The position numbers and the translations under genes were made by a program. 64,000 nt of DNA from Streptomyces sp. NBC_01142. Lineage in GTDB: Bacteria > Actinomycetota > Actinomycetes > Streptomycetales > Streptomycetaceae. Location of the stretch: assembly GCF_026341125.1 (NCBI RefSeq), contig NZ_JAPEOR010000008.1, positions 1 to 64,000 on the forward strand, written 5' to 3'. Positions 26,240 through 34,970 of the stretch are shown here, piece by piece (positions within the stretch are counted from its first letter, which is position 1; every line of letters starts with the position of its first letter). The notes under the pieces were generated by a model, which made no database searches, was not told where the DNA came from, and saw nothing but the letters and a program-made list of their open reading frames with translations.

Positions 26240-27331
26240 ATGAGCACAGCCATACGCGTTGCCGGGGGTGGGATCGCGGCGATGTGCATTGGAGCGCTCT
26301 GCCTGCCGTTGATGCTGGGCGGAGGCAAGCCGGACGACGGACCGGACTGGGAGGACTCCTGCACACCCAGCAGCTCGGCCGTGCAGGTGGCCAGTAAGGA
26401 ACAGGAGATACCGGCCGCAGAGGCCGGCGGACAGGTCACGGTGCCCCTGAACCCTCAGGGCAAGCAGCAGAGCGTCAACTGGACGGAGGAGCAGAAGCGC
26501 AACGCGAGCGTGATCACTAACGTCGCGCGCAGCCGCGGCCTCCCGCCCCGCGCGGCGGTCATCGGTGTCGCCACCGCGATCCAGGAGTCGATGCTCAAGA
26601 ACATCCGGCACGGAGACCGCGACTCCCAGGGCCTCTTCCAGCAGCGCCCCTCACAGGGCTGGGGCACTGTCGCGCAGGTCACCGACCCGATCCACGCGAG
26701 CAACTCCTTCTTCGAGCGCCTGGCCAAGGTTGGCAAATGGCAGACCAAGCCGCTCACCCAGGCCGCCCAGAACGTCCAGCGCTCCGGTTTCCCCGACGCG
26801 TACGCGAAGTGGGAGAAGACAGCCGGTGAGCTCGTGGTCAAGAGCTGGGGCAAGAAGGCCGTGCTCTCCACCACCTCCGGGTGCGACGCCGTCGAGAACG
26901 CCGCCAACTCCACCGGCGCCAAGGGTGGGTGGGGGCTGCCCGTGGAGAACTCCCGCGTCACCACCCCCTACAAGGCCGGCGGTGGCATGTGGTCCTCCGG
27001 CAGCCACACCGGCATCGACTTCCCCGTCGCCACCGGCACCAAGGTCCAGGCCGTCGGCACCGGCGCCGTCGTCGAAGCCGGATGGGGCGGCGCGTACGGC
27101 AACAACGTCGTCATCAAGATGAGTGACGGCAAATACACCCAGTACGGACATCTCTCGAAAGTCACCGTCAGCAAGGGCCAAACCGTCAAGGCCCGCCAGC
27201 AGATCGGCATCTCCGGTGCCACCGGCAACACGTCCGGCCCGCACCTGCACTTCGAAGCCCGCACAGGCCCCGCGTACGGATCCGACATAGACCCCGTCGC
27301 CTATCTCCGCAGCCACGGACTCTCGCTCTGA
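26240..27331 (+). CDS. Bifunctional cell-wall hydrolase: transglycosylase-like plus M23 peptidase
   Basis: A 363-residue exported protein with an N-terminal hydrophobic anchor or signal (residues 5-27). Residues 80-195 resemble the transglycosylase of Gram-positive transfer systems (AAVIGVATAIQESMLKN with Glu116, SQGLFQQRPSQGWGT, PLTQAAQNVQRSGFPDAYAK). Residues 230-360 form an M23/LytM domain with zinc ligands His256 and Asp260 (GSHTGIDFP) and the HLHFE motif at 335-339, plus YGHL near 302. It would open peptidoglycan for the conjugation channel. ATG 26240 is chosen over 26174 because the signal then starts at residue 5. Confidence 0.92.
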   Translation: MSTAIRVAGGGIAAMCIGALCLPLMLGGGKPDDGPDWEDSCTPSSSAVQVASKEQEIPAAEAGGQVTVPLNPQGKQQSVNWTEEQKRNASVITNVARSRGLPPRAAVIGVATAIQESMLKNIRHGDRDSQGLFQQRPSQGWGTVAQVTDPIHASNSFFERLAKVGKWQTKPLTQAAQNVQRSGFPDAYAKWEKTAGELVVKSWGKKAVLSTTSGCDAVENAANSTGAKGGWGLPVENSRVTTPYKAGGGMWSSGSHTGIDFPVATGTKVQAVGTGAVVEAGWGGAYGNNVVIKMSDGKYTQYGHLSKVTVSKGQTVKARQQIGISGATGNTSGPHLHFEARTGPAYGSDIDPVAYLRSHGLSL

Positions 27332-27379
27332 CCACCTGAAGGAGGAGTGCCCGCGACACCATGCCGCGGGCCGCACACC

Positions 27380-28090
27380 ATGAACACCAGCACGCGCTAC
27401 CAGGTCCACATCAGCCGCGACGGCCAGCTCCACATCGACAACGAGCCGCAGGTCGTCCCCGCCGGAGTCGACCCCTCCCAGGTCGTCGTCCAAGTCCTCC
27501 ACATCGAGGCCGCCGGCAGCGGCCTGCCAGTCCTCGTCCAGGTCCGGGACGAGCGCAGCAACGCCCACTTCGACATGCAGGTCATGCCCGACGGCACCAC
27601 CCAGGCCGCAGGAACCCCGCCCGCGGTTCCCCAGCCGGCGCCAGCCGAGACGGGCCAGCAGAAGGGCAGCCTCTTCGACCGGCTCGCCGCTGCCCAGGCC
27701 GTCGGCCGCGCCCACGACTTCGACACGGCCATCGCGGCCGCCGACGACATCCTGCAGCAGCTCACCGCCGAACAGGGCGACACGGCCTCCGGGACCCTCG
27801 AGGCCGCCCAGTTCCGGACCGACCTTGCCTACCTGAGCGGCGAGTACGCCTTCGCCACCGCCTCATGGATATGGCTCGCCCTCGCCTGGTTCGACCGCCT
27901 GGGGCCGGGCAAGCGGCGCACCCAGGTGGCGGCCCAGAACGCCGCCCAGGCCTGGATGCACCTACCCCCGCACGAGGCCGGCCCACTGGCCTCCGACCTC
28001 GTCAACATGCTCTTGGAAGTGGCCGCCCCTGAGCGCACCGCAACCATGCGCGCCCAGATCGCCGAGCGGCTCGGACAACTCAACAACTAA
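27380..28090 (+). CDS. Hypothetical soluble protein with helical-repeat C-terminus
   Basis: A 236-residue protein. Residues 1-80 are strand-rich (RYQVHISRDGQLHIDNEP, PVLVQVRDERSNAHFDMQVM). A proline-alanine linker follows, then a TPR-like helical domain (LFDRLAAAQAVGRAHDFDTA, LAYLSGEYAFATASWIWLAL, EAGPLASDLVNMLLEVA). ATG 27380. It is probably cotranscribed with the hydrolase 48 bases upstream. Role unknown, but it is likely tied to the transfer operon. Confidence 0.6.
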   Translation: MNTSTRYQVHISRDGQLHIDNEPQVVPAGVDPSQVVVQVLHIEAAGSGLPVLVQVRDERSNAHFDMQVMPDGTTQAAGTPPAVPQPAPAETGQQKGSLFDRLAAAQAVGRAHDFDTAIAAADDILQQLTAEQGDTASGTLEAAQFRTDLAYLSGEYAFATASWIWLALAWFDRLGPGKRRTQVAAQNAAQAWMHLPPHEAGPLASDLVNMLLEVAAPERTATMRAQIAERLGQLNN

Positions 28091-28096
28091 GGGAAA

Positions 28097-28119
28097 GTCA
28101 AGGCCCGTCGGGCCTTGAC
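28097..28119 (+). terminator. Hairpin terminator
   Basis: GTCAAGGCCC-GTC-GGGCCTTGAC is a perfect 10-bp stem starting six bases after the preceding stop. Confidence 0.75.
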
Positions 28120-28213
28120 AACCTAGCAACATCATCAGACTGCTACAGTCTTCTGTCGCGAGCACAACAACCCCAACGTGCGCAAGAGCTTCGACGGCAG
28201 AGGAGGCAGGACC

Positions 28214-28420
28214 ATGCGGCGCCTGACGGTGTTCTTCCAGGGTGTCTTCGCTCTCGGCTTCGTCATCATGATGCTGGTGAGCGGCCTGATGCTCCTCGCT
28301 CACGATGGCCTCAGCGTCGAGCTGACCCAGTCTCTCGGGCTGCTCGCCCTGTTCCTCGGGTTGCTCCTGGTCACCGAGCGCCTTTCAACCGGGCGCTGGT
28401 CCAGGTGGTCGCGCCGCTGA
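28214..28420 (+). CDS. Small two-helix membrane protein
   Basis: A 68-residue protein with helices VFFQGVFALGFVIMMLVSGL and LGLLALFLGLLLV and a basic C-terminus (RWSRWSRR). The ribosome site is an exact AGGAGG at 28201. No family recognised. It stands alone between two hairpins. Confidence 0.7.
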   Translation: MRRLTVFFQGVFALGFVIMMLVSGLMLLAHDGLSVELTQSLGLLALFLGLLLVTERLSTGRWSRWSRR

Positions 28421-28515
28421 GACCGCCCCAGGGCGACGCTCCAGGCTTCAGGCCAGGCCAACCGTCAACCTCGGCGCGCGACAACTGCACCAAACTGGCC
28501 GGTACGTAGGCACGC

Positions 28516-28546
28516 GCGAAGCCCCGTTCGCCGGGCGGGGCTTCGC
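28516..28546 (+). terminator. Hairpin terminator
   Basis: GCGAAGCCCCG pairs with CGGGGCTTCGC around a 9-base loop. It lies between convergent genes and may serve both. Confidence 0.75.
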
Positions 28547-28680
28547 CATTGCGGCAGTTCTGTTTCAGGACGCCCGTCTCGAGTCGGCGGCGAGGGGGAA
28601 CCCGGCCTCTGTCCTGACCTCCCGATCGTGGCGCTCTGTGTGTGACCGCAGGCGGGAGGCGGACCGAGGCGAGTTCATGG

Positions 28681-29130
28681 TCAGTGGGTGCGGCTGCCGA
28701 GAGATTCGAGGATGGGCTGATCGATGTGCCGGTGCTCGGTCTCGACGCCGTAGCCGACGGCGCGTAGCCGTACGGCGAGTTCCTCGGCGACGACGACCGA
28801 CCGGTGCCGGCCGCCGCCGCACAGGACATGGATGTCGACGCGGTGCTGGCCGGGCAGAGCCAGGAGCGCCAACGCCCGGGTGAAGCTGCGTTCGATGAGC
28901 CGGCCTGCGCCAGGGGTGGCCAGGACGTAGTCGCGTACGTGGGGATCGAGGCCGTTGGCGTGCAGCATCCGCGCCCGGACGGCGGGATCCTCTGGGGGGC
29001 TGCGCAGCGGGCGGGCATCGACGCGGAGTGCGTTGCCGCGCGGAGCGTCCTGGTGGCCGTCACCATAGCTGGTGATGACGGTCCGGATCAGGGCAGGAAC
29101 GGGCTGGGTGCGCAAGTCAGCGGGAGGCAT
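28681..29130 (-). CDS. RapZ C-terminal-like domain protein
   Basis: A 149-residue protein matching only the C-terminal half of RapZ/YvcJ. It shows LRVDARPLRSPPEDPAVRAR, a helical middle (DPHVRDYVLATPGAGRLIER), then HRVDIHVLCGGGRHRSVVVA and YGVETEHRHID. The CGGGRHRSV loop corresponds to CTGGKHRSV of RapZ, which binds small RNAs and sugar metabolites in Gram-negative bacteria. The P-loop domain of full-length RapZ is missing. Stand-alone versions occur in Streptomyces accessory DNA. The start is uncertain, since ATG 29154 and 29199 are also in frame. Confidence 0.75.
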   Translation of the reverse strand: MPPADLRTQPVPALIRTVITSYGDGHQDAPRGNALRVDARPLRSPPEDPAVRARMLHANGLDPHVRDYVLATPGAGRLIERSFTRALALLALPGQHRVDIHVLCGGGRHRSVVVAEELAVRLRAVGYGVETEHRHIDQPILESLGSRTH

Positions 29131-29641
29131 GGGCAGAGTCTCGGGGCCATGCATGGGTGAGGGGAAGAAGAAACGCGATGTTGCATGTTGCCTCTTCATC
29201 GCTGCTGGTCAGCGAGCACCTGTCCAGGCAACCAGGCTGAGCAACTCTGCGACAGCCTCTGGCGGGTCGACGGCCCGTCCCTTGCTGGACGGTGGTGCCG
29301 GAACAAAAAGAGAGACCAGCCATACCTGCCCGTGAAGGCGCAAGATTCCGAATGCTCAACTCGTCGGATGAGCTTGTGAGATGGCTGGTCTCGCATCTAG
29401 TTAAGCACACCTTCCGTGCCGGCCGTCAAACCACAGGCCCGCAACCCCCTCGCGATCCGCCCCTGCCGACGCCATTCCGTACGCCTGGCGAGCCCGATTC
29501 CCGCCGGATGGGACGCAGAACGAAGATTCCGCGCCCATCGCACTCACCCCTTGGACCGCAGCCCGTTTTCGGCTTGTTGACCGGTGGATCACGACGCAGC
29601 CTGCCAGGAGTCCACTGTCCTCGTCCGAAACGGAGCCGACC
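29131..29641. other. Gap with a long-spaced inverted repeat
   Basis: Apart from the inverted repeat at 29312-29392 nothing gene-like was seen. Open frames have shadow-type composition. Confidence 0.5.
29312..29392. repeat. 12-bp inverted repeat enclosing a secondary hairpin
   Basis: GAGACCAGCCAT at 29312-29323 is matched by ATGGCTGGTCTC at 29381-29392. The 57-base interior contains GCTCA/TGAGC (29354-29358 and 29369-29373). It could be an RNA element, a recombination site or an origin-of-transfer-like structure. Confidence 0.5.
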
Positions 29642-30007
29642 ATGGCCGAGCCCGGCAACACCACGGTCACCTGGGCCGAACGCATGGAGCTCCTCAAGGA
29701 CTCGGCGCAGCAGCGGGTCCTGAACGCGCCGATGCCCATCGCGGCGATGGAGCAACTCCTCGCGGATGGGAAGGCTGACGCTCTCGGGCGGTTCGAGGGC
29801 AGCCCGGTGCGCTACATGGACCGTTGGTGGGGGGCAAACGAACTGGGCTGGGTGGCTCTCGACGAATCCGCCTCCGCCCAACTCGACCTCCATGCCGAGC
29901 GCTACCGGGCCGCGACCGCGGCCACCGCACCCGCAGTCGCACCTCCCGCGGTGGACGCCGAGCTCGCCGAAGTGCCGCCTGCCCGGCCCGAAGCGGGGGC
30001 CGCGTGA
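29642..30007 (+). CDS. Hypothetical protein
   Basis: A 121-residue soluble protein. Residues 1-85 look folded (TWAERMELLKDSAQQRVLNA, MEQLLADGKADALGRFEGSP, RWWGANELGWVALDES) and the last 35 are alanine-proline rich. It overlaps the next gene by four bases (GTGA), so the two are co-translated. No family recognised. Confidence 0.6.
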   Translation: MAEPGNTTVTWAERMELLKDSAQQRVLNAPMPIAAMEQLLADGKADALGRFEGSPVRYMDRWWGANELGWVALDESASAQLDLHAERYRAATAATAPAVAPPAVDAELAEVPPARPEAGAA

Positions 30008-31674
30008 ACAACGATCAGTATGGGGCGCCGCAGCACGAGCTAAATGTCCTCAGCAGCCTGCTGCGCGACAGCTCCGCGGTAAACCAACTCGTCGACTGGA
30101 ACCGTCCGGACCCCCAGTACTGGCTCACGCCCGACCACTTCAAGAGCGAATGGATCGGCGCCGCTTACACGGCACTTCTGTCCGGCGGACTCAATGACAT
30201 CGAGCAGCGCTTGCGGGCCTTTCCCAACGCCGATCCCGCGACGGTCACAGCGGATGCCGTCATGGCCAGAATGGCGGTCCCCTACCAACAGCGTGCTGCG
30301 GTGGGCGACCCCAGCGCGCAGGCGGCACTGGACGACTCGGCGTACTGGGCGGCCGTCCACAACGCCGTCCGCGAAATGGCACAGCCCAGCTGGCCGGCCA
30401 ACACGGAGCACGCACGGCACGACGCCTACGTCACCACCCTCGCAGCTCAGCACCCCTCCACTGTCGAGAACGTCCCCTTCGAGTTGTCCCGCGGACGTGG
30501 CAACGACAGCGACGCGCTGATGAAGGAACTGGCGGTCATCGGAGCTGTCCTCAACAACCCGGACCGAGCTCAGCAGTTCTGGTACACCCCGTCGTCTCCC
30601 GACGCATCGCCCTACTGGCTCCAACCCCAGGATTTCGGCGACCCCTCGACTGCCGAGATCTGGGATGCGCTGGTCACCGGGCCCGACCCCGCGATCGCAC
30701 TTCCCGCAGCCAGAGACCCCCAGCTCACGCCGGAGCAGCGAGCCACGGCGATGATCCAGCACATCACCACGCGGCTGGTCTACAACGACTACCACCGCTC
30801 CACCGGCGACCCGGCGGCCAAGGCACGCATAGACGCTAATGCCAACCAGATCATCGCGACCTACCTCGCTCGCGCGAGCACTCCGGACTACAGCCCCAAC
30901 CCCGACAACGCCGCCGAGTACGCGGTCACCTTCATCCTCGAGCCGAGCATTCCCGCCGCCGTCGAGGACCTGGCAGGACGCGTCCGCGACTACGGACTGT
31001 CCGATGCCTCCCTGGGCCGGGTCGCGCTCGAACTCAGCACCAACGAATACGCCCTGGACCAACTCGCCGAGCGCCTCGATGCTGCGCCCCGCACCCTCGC
31101 CGGCTACAGCACACCCGACCAGACCGCCGAGCCCGCACCCGAACAGAGCGAGGGACCGAGCTACACCTCCCAGCTAACCGAGCGCCGCGTGCTGATCTCG
31201 CTCATGCAGAATCCAGGCCAGCTGCACAGGGACGGCCCCACCCGGTCCCTGGCCGAACAGGACTTCACACAACCCGAGCACCGGTACCTCTTCAAGGCCA
31301 TCCAGTCACTGCCACCGAATGCCGCCCAGGACCCCTGGCTCCTGACCAAGCAGGCGCACCAACTAGCCCGATTTGACGGCGCCCCACCACTGAAATTTCA
31401 GGAGCTCAACAGCATCGACTACGCCGCCCGCACGCTCCGAGTGCCCGAGGCCGACCAGGGGGCTGGCCACCTTGTCACCATGACGGTCCGCCGCACCGCA
31501 CGCGACGCCAGCACCGCCGTCCAAGCGGCCGCACAGAAGACGCTCGACCCCCGCGCGCTCATCGACCAGAGCCGCCAGCAGTTCCAGCAAGCAACCCGCG
31601 AGGCGCTCCGCTACCACGAGCAGTCCGTCCCGGAGCCCACCCCTTGCGGCGCGCAACAGGCGAACGTCGCGTGA
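30004..31674 (+). CDS. Protein with three DnaB N-terminal-like modules
   Basis: A 556-residue protein. The pattern of the DnaB N-terminal protein-interaction domain, [E]xxVLxxLL followed by xxDF and xIxxAL, occurs three times: ELNVLSSLLRDSSAV with LTPDHFKSEWIGAAYTALL (residues 12-60), ELAVIGAVLNNPDRA with LQPQDFGDPSTAEIWDALV (about 176-230) and ERRVLISLMQNPGQL with AEQDFTQPEHRYLFKAIQSL (about 394-440). No RecA-type helicase core or Walker motif is present. Such a protein may bind replisome components such as primase rather than unwind DNA. GTG 30004 overlaps the previous stop. The DnaB-N relation is from motif pattern only. Confidence 0.65.
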   Translation: MNNDQYGAPQHELNVLSSLLRDSSAVNQLVDWNRPDPQYWLTPDHFKSEWIGAAYTALLSGGLNDIEQRLRAFPNADPATVTADAVMARMAVPYQQRAAVGDPSAQAALDDSAYWAAVHNAVREMAQPSWPANTEHARHDAYVTTLAAQHPSTVENVPFELSRGRGNDSDALMKELAVIGAVLNNPDRAQQFWYTPSSPDASPYWLQPQDFGDPSTAEIWDALVTGPDPAIALPAARDPQLTPEQRATAMIQHITTRLVYNDYHRSTGDPAAKARIDANANQIIATYLARASTPDYSPNPDNAAEYAVTFILEPSIPAAVEDLAGRVRDYGLSDASLGRVALELSTNEYALDQLAERLDAAPRTLAGYSTPDQTAEPAPEQSEGPSYTSQLTERRVLISLMQNPGQLHRDGPTRSLAEQDFTQPEHRYLFKAIQSLPPNAAQDPWLLTKQAHQLARFDGAPPLKFQELNSIDYAARTLRVPEADQGAGHLVTMTVRRTARDASTAVQAAAQKTLDPRALIDQSRQQFQQATREALRYHEQSVPEPTPCGAQQANVA

Positions 31675-31704
31675 TCGGGGCGGCCACACCCAAGGGAGCC
31701 CCCC

Positions 31705-32877
31705 GTGGCTGCTGACGAGCCTGATGGGCGGCGGCCGGGCGGTGACGCCGCCCGGCCGCCCGGAGACAACGTCCAGAACGCCATCGAGTGGTTCACCACG
31801 GACCGCTCTCGCACCCGCCAGACCATCGAGTATCCCGACGGCCCGGTGGCGCCAGGGCAACTCCTCGACTCAGCCCGCTTCGACGTACAGGTCAACCGTC
31901 TCCTGGACGGCGAACCAGCCGAACAGGCCCAGAGCCTCGTGCGCGCCCAGGCCGAGTGGCTCATCCGGTGGATGCCGCGCGACCACACCCCGCTGTCCCT
32001 CGACAGCGCGCAACAGGCCGGCCGGGCCTGGGGAATCCTGATCACCTCCGACACCGAGGCCCTGCCGGACCAGGACGTGCTGACCGAGGTTGCCGCGCGG
32101 ACCGGGATCTCCTGGCGCGCCGCGGACGCGATCCGCAGCCAGGCCCAAAGCACCAGTGCCGCCTACAACCGAGCCGACCTCCTCTTCCCGTACGACAACG
32201 CCACGGAGGAAGTCCTCATCGGCGACTGGAACCGGCTCGCCGCCTGCGGCCCCGAACTCGCGGAGGCCGCCGAGCGGGCCCAGGACGTCCTGGAACTGCT
32301 CACCGCCCGGGTCACCGGCGCCGAAGACCACGACTGGATGGTCGCCGCGGCGCAGCACGCCGCGCAGGTCTACGCCAGCGTCATCCGCGCGCAGCCGCTC
32401 CTGGCCTCCGTCTCCGCGGTGATCCCCAGCCGGGACCAACCCGACGCCGAAGGCGACCAGGCCCGCCTCGTCGAGCTCGACCAGCAAGGCCACCTCACCG
32501 CCGCCGCCACCGCGGCCGCCCGGGCGCGGGCCGTGCAGGAATGGGCGAACCCAGATAGCGCGGCCGCACCGGACCGGACCAGAACAGTAGAAGCTGCTGC
32601 TCCCGGGACGCGCACTCTGCTCCACCTGAACGAGACGCTTGCCGCGCTCGATCCGGTCCACGGCCCGTCCGCCTTCACCGCACTGGACCCGCAGCGTGTC
32701 GCCCAGGTCGTCGAGGCGATCGGCCAGCTGTCGACCAAGATGAGCACGGTCCTGCGCACGGCCAGCACGCTGCCCGCGACGACAGGAGAGCGGCCCACCC
32801 CGCAACGCCCTCAGCACCAGCATCCGCCCAACCCTGGCCAGAGCCCCGGCGGCAGCACACCCAGGGCCGCGCCCTGA
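31705..32877 (+). CDS. Hypothetical protein
   Basis: A 390-residue protein from GTG 31705 with GGGAG upstream. It is almost entirely alpha-helical (FDVQVNRLLDGEPAEQAQSL, AEAAERAQDVLELLTARVTG, QVVEAIGQLSTKMSTVLRTA) with disordered ends. It follows the DnaB-N-like gene by 30 bases and likely shares its transcript. No family recognised. Confidence 0.6.
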   Translation: MAADEPDGRRPGGDAARPPGDNVQNAIEWFTTDRSRTRQTIEYPDGPVAPGQLLDSARFDVQVNRLLDGEPAEQAQSLVRAQAEWLIRWMPRDHTPLSLDSAQQAGRAWGILITSDTEALPDQDVLTEVAARTGISWRAADAIRSQAQSTSAAYNRADLLFPYDNATEEVLIGDWNRLAACGPELAEAAERAQDVLELLTARVTGAEDHDWMVAAAQHAAQVYASVIRAQPLLASVSAVIPSRDQPDAEGDQARLVELDQQGHLTAAATAAARARAVQEWANPDSAAAPDRTRTVEAAAPGTRTLLHLNETLAALDPVHGPSAFTALDPQRVAQVVEAIGQLSTKMSTVLRTASTLPATTGERPTPQRPQHQHPPNPGQSPGGSTPRAAP

Positions 32878-32930
32878 GCGGCTGAACGACCCACCAGGTC
32901 CGTGCAGCAGTGGCGGGTGGCGGTGCGCTC

Positions 32931-34970
32931 CTATCCGACTGCCTGGCCCGCGAGCAGATTCGCCACTACCAGCGCCAGGCGGTTGCCGGCGGCTGCGGCC
33001 GGGCCGGAGGGGCGTGACAGCTGGTGCAGGTCGATCCGCAGGTCGGTGAGCTCGGGCAAGTCCGGGAAGACGGTGAGGGTGGCGATGCCCTCGGTGCGAA
33101 GGGCGTCGCGGACGGCGGCGAGCTGGTGCTGCTCGTGGTCGAGGTCGTCGTCGATGTGCGCGATCGTCAGCGCGATGGGGATGGTGCCGAGACCGCGGAG
33201 ATGGGCCCGCAGAAACCGCGCCGCCTCGGCCGGGTCGGCGGGCTGGATGTTCTCTTCGAGCAGGTGCCGCCAGGGGGTGAGGGAGGCGCTGCGGGTGCGG
33301 GCGTCGGCGGCTGCCCACCGTGGGTGGTGTTCCTGCCATGCCCGCTCGTCCCACCGGTCGATGGCGAGCTCGGCGGACTCGCTCAGGACTTTCTGGACGA
33401 CGGTGTTGTCCTCGGTGGTGCCCGGGGGCGGTCCGGGCATCTGGAGGTTGCGGTTGTGCGCGATCCACACGGCGGCCACGCCGGCCCAGGTGTGGGGGTG
33501 GCGGCGGGATCCTTCGGGGGTGAGGAAGACCAGGAATTGCTCGCGCCAGGTGCCCAGGAGCTGTTCGTCGACGTCCTCGGGCAGGGCGAGCGTGTCGTCC
33601 TCGCTGTCGTCTTCGTCCTCGCCCTCGGGGTTTTGGACGAAGTCGTCCCACCAGGCGTTCGTGTCCTCGGGGTTGGTGGCGTCGTAGACGTCTGGGTTGC
33701 CGTCCGAGGAACGGTCCCAGAAGTAGAGCTCGAACATCTCGTCCAGGAAGTGGAGCAGCCGGGAGTGTTCGTCGCCGACTCTGGCGCGGGCGGCGAGGTA
33801 GCAGGTGTTGAGCCAGTCCCACATCTGTACCCAGTCCGGTCGCCGGTCGAGGACCTCGGTGGTCCCCCACACCTCGCGGTCGAGGTCGGTCAGGACGACG
33901 GCCGCGTCCGCGTGGTCGACCAGGTGCCGCAACTGGAAGGTGGATCCGGCGTCGATGACCACCGTGTCGTAGGCGCGGGCAGCCTTGTCGAGCAGGACGC
34001 GGGCGCGCTCCTCGCCGGGAGGCAGGATCATGCCGCGCAGCGTGCCGGGGGAGGGAAGGCCGGGCAGCAGGTCGTACCACTCCCCGGGGCGCGGTGCCGC
34101 TTCGCCGAGGAGCCTGTGGAGACCGTTGGGGGTGTCGGCGCCGAGCAGTGCGACGCGCGCGCCGGTGCGGGCCAGGGCGCCGGACAGGGTGAGCGCGGCG
34201 GTGGTGCAGCCGAGTCCCGCCTGGCCGGCGGAGGTCGTCACCGCGACGATGCCGTGTGCGGGACCACCCGCCGGGCCGACAGCTCGCGCGGCGATGCGGC
34301 GGGGCTTGGGTCCATCCAGTTGTCCTAGCTCGGGCGCGGACCAGGTCCAGTCCGGCATCCGGCCGGTGTAGAGACCGGCACGGCGCAGGGCCCGGCTCCA
34401 CAGGGCCGCTTCCGCGGTCTGCAGGGTGCGGGCGAGCTCGTCCCAGGCCTGCTGTTCGCCGGGCTGCGGGGTCCGCGCGGACCACAGCGGTTCCATGCCT
34501 GCGGACTGGATGTGGGCCTCGGCCTGTTTCAGGGCGGTGGGCCGGGCGCGCAGCGTGAGGTGGGCGGGGTGGCCGGGGCGGGCCAGCAGCAACGTATCGG
34601 TGCGGCTGGGGTGCGGGCGGGCCCGCAGTCCTGCGACGCCGGCGATCCCGTCTGGGGTGCGGACCGGCAGGATGCGGCCCAGCAGTCGCGTCAGATGGTC
34701 GGGGTGTGGCCAGAGCACGAGCGTGTCGACGTCCGGGGAGACACCCCGCAGCCCGAAGAAGGTGCCTGCGGTGTCGTCGGAGGAGACCTGCGGGTGGGGT
34801 CGGGCAAGCGCGCGTACGACGGCGGCTTCGAGGAGCTGCTGCGCGGGGTCGGTGGCGTCGGGTACGAGTCCGAAGTACAGACCCCGGGCCTGGTAGAAGG
34901 CGTGGGCTGCCTGGCGTGGTTCGCCGGTGTACTGCTGGCGTAGCAGGATGTTGTTGCTGTCCCTGGACAT
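32931..34970 (-). CDS. ParA/CpaE-like ATPase-fold protein with altered P-loop
   Basis: A 679-residue protein. An N-terminal region of about 230 residues precedes a MinD/ParA-type fold: GIVAVTTSAGQAGLGCTTAA (P-loop near 248-257), ARVALLGADTPNGLHRLLGE, and YDTVVIDAGSTFQLRHLVDH with AVVLTDLDREVWG. In the P-loop, GLGCTT replaces GVGKTT, so the catalytic lysine is cysteine. The C-terminal half has an acidic stretch (EDEDDSEDD) and a helical domain. It may be a structural or regulatory relative involved in partition or transfer. ATG 34970 is used. The open frame extends upstream to 35450 but with non-protein composition. Confidence 0.7.
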   Translation of the reverse strand: MSRDSNNILLRQQYTGEPRQAAHAFYQARGLYFGLVPDATDPAQQLLEAAVVRALARPHPQVSSDDTAGTFFGLRGVSPDVDTLVLWPHPDHLTRLLGRILPVRTPDGIAGVAGLRARPHPSRTDTLLLARPGHPAHLTLRARPTALKQAEAHIQSAGMEPLWSARTPQPGEQQAWDELARTLQTAEAALWSRALRRAGLYTGRMPDWTWSAPELGQLDGPKPRRIAARAVGPAGGPAHGIVAVTTSAGQAGLGCTTAALTLSGALARTGARVALLGADTPNGLHRLLGEAAPRPGEWYDLLPGLPSPGTLRGMILPPGEERARVLLDKAARAYDTVVIDAGSTFQLRHLVDHADAAVVLTDLDREVWGTTEVLDRRPDWVQMWDWLNTCYLAARARVGDEHSRLLHFLDEMFELYFWDRSSDGNPDVYDATNPEDTNAWWDDFVQNPEGEDEDDSEDDTLALPEDVDEQLLGTWREQFLVFLTPEGSRRHPHTWAGVAAVWIAHNRNLQMPGPPPGTTEDNTVVQKVLSESAELAIDRWDERAWQEHHPRWAAADARTRSASLTPWRHLLEENIQPADPAEAARFLRAHLRGLGTIPIALTIAHIDDDLDHEQHQLAAVRDALRTEGIATLTVFPDLPELTDLRIDLHQLSRPSGPAAAAGNRLALVVANLLAGQAVG

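Noticed and set aside
29312..29392. tRNA candidate
   Set aside because: The outer stem is 12 bp and the interior lacks D- and T-arm sequences, so tRNA is excluded.
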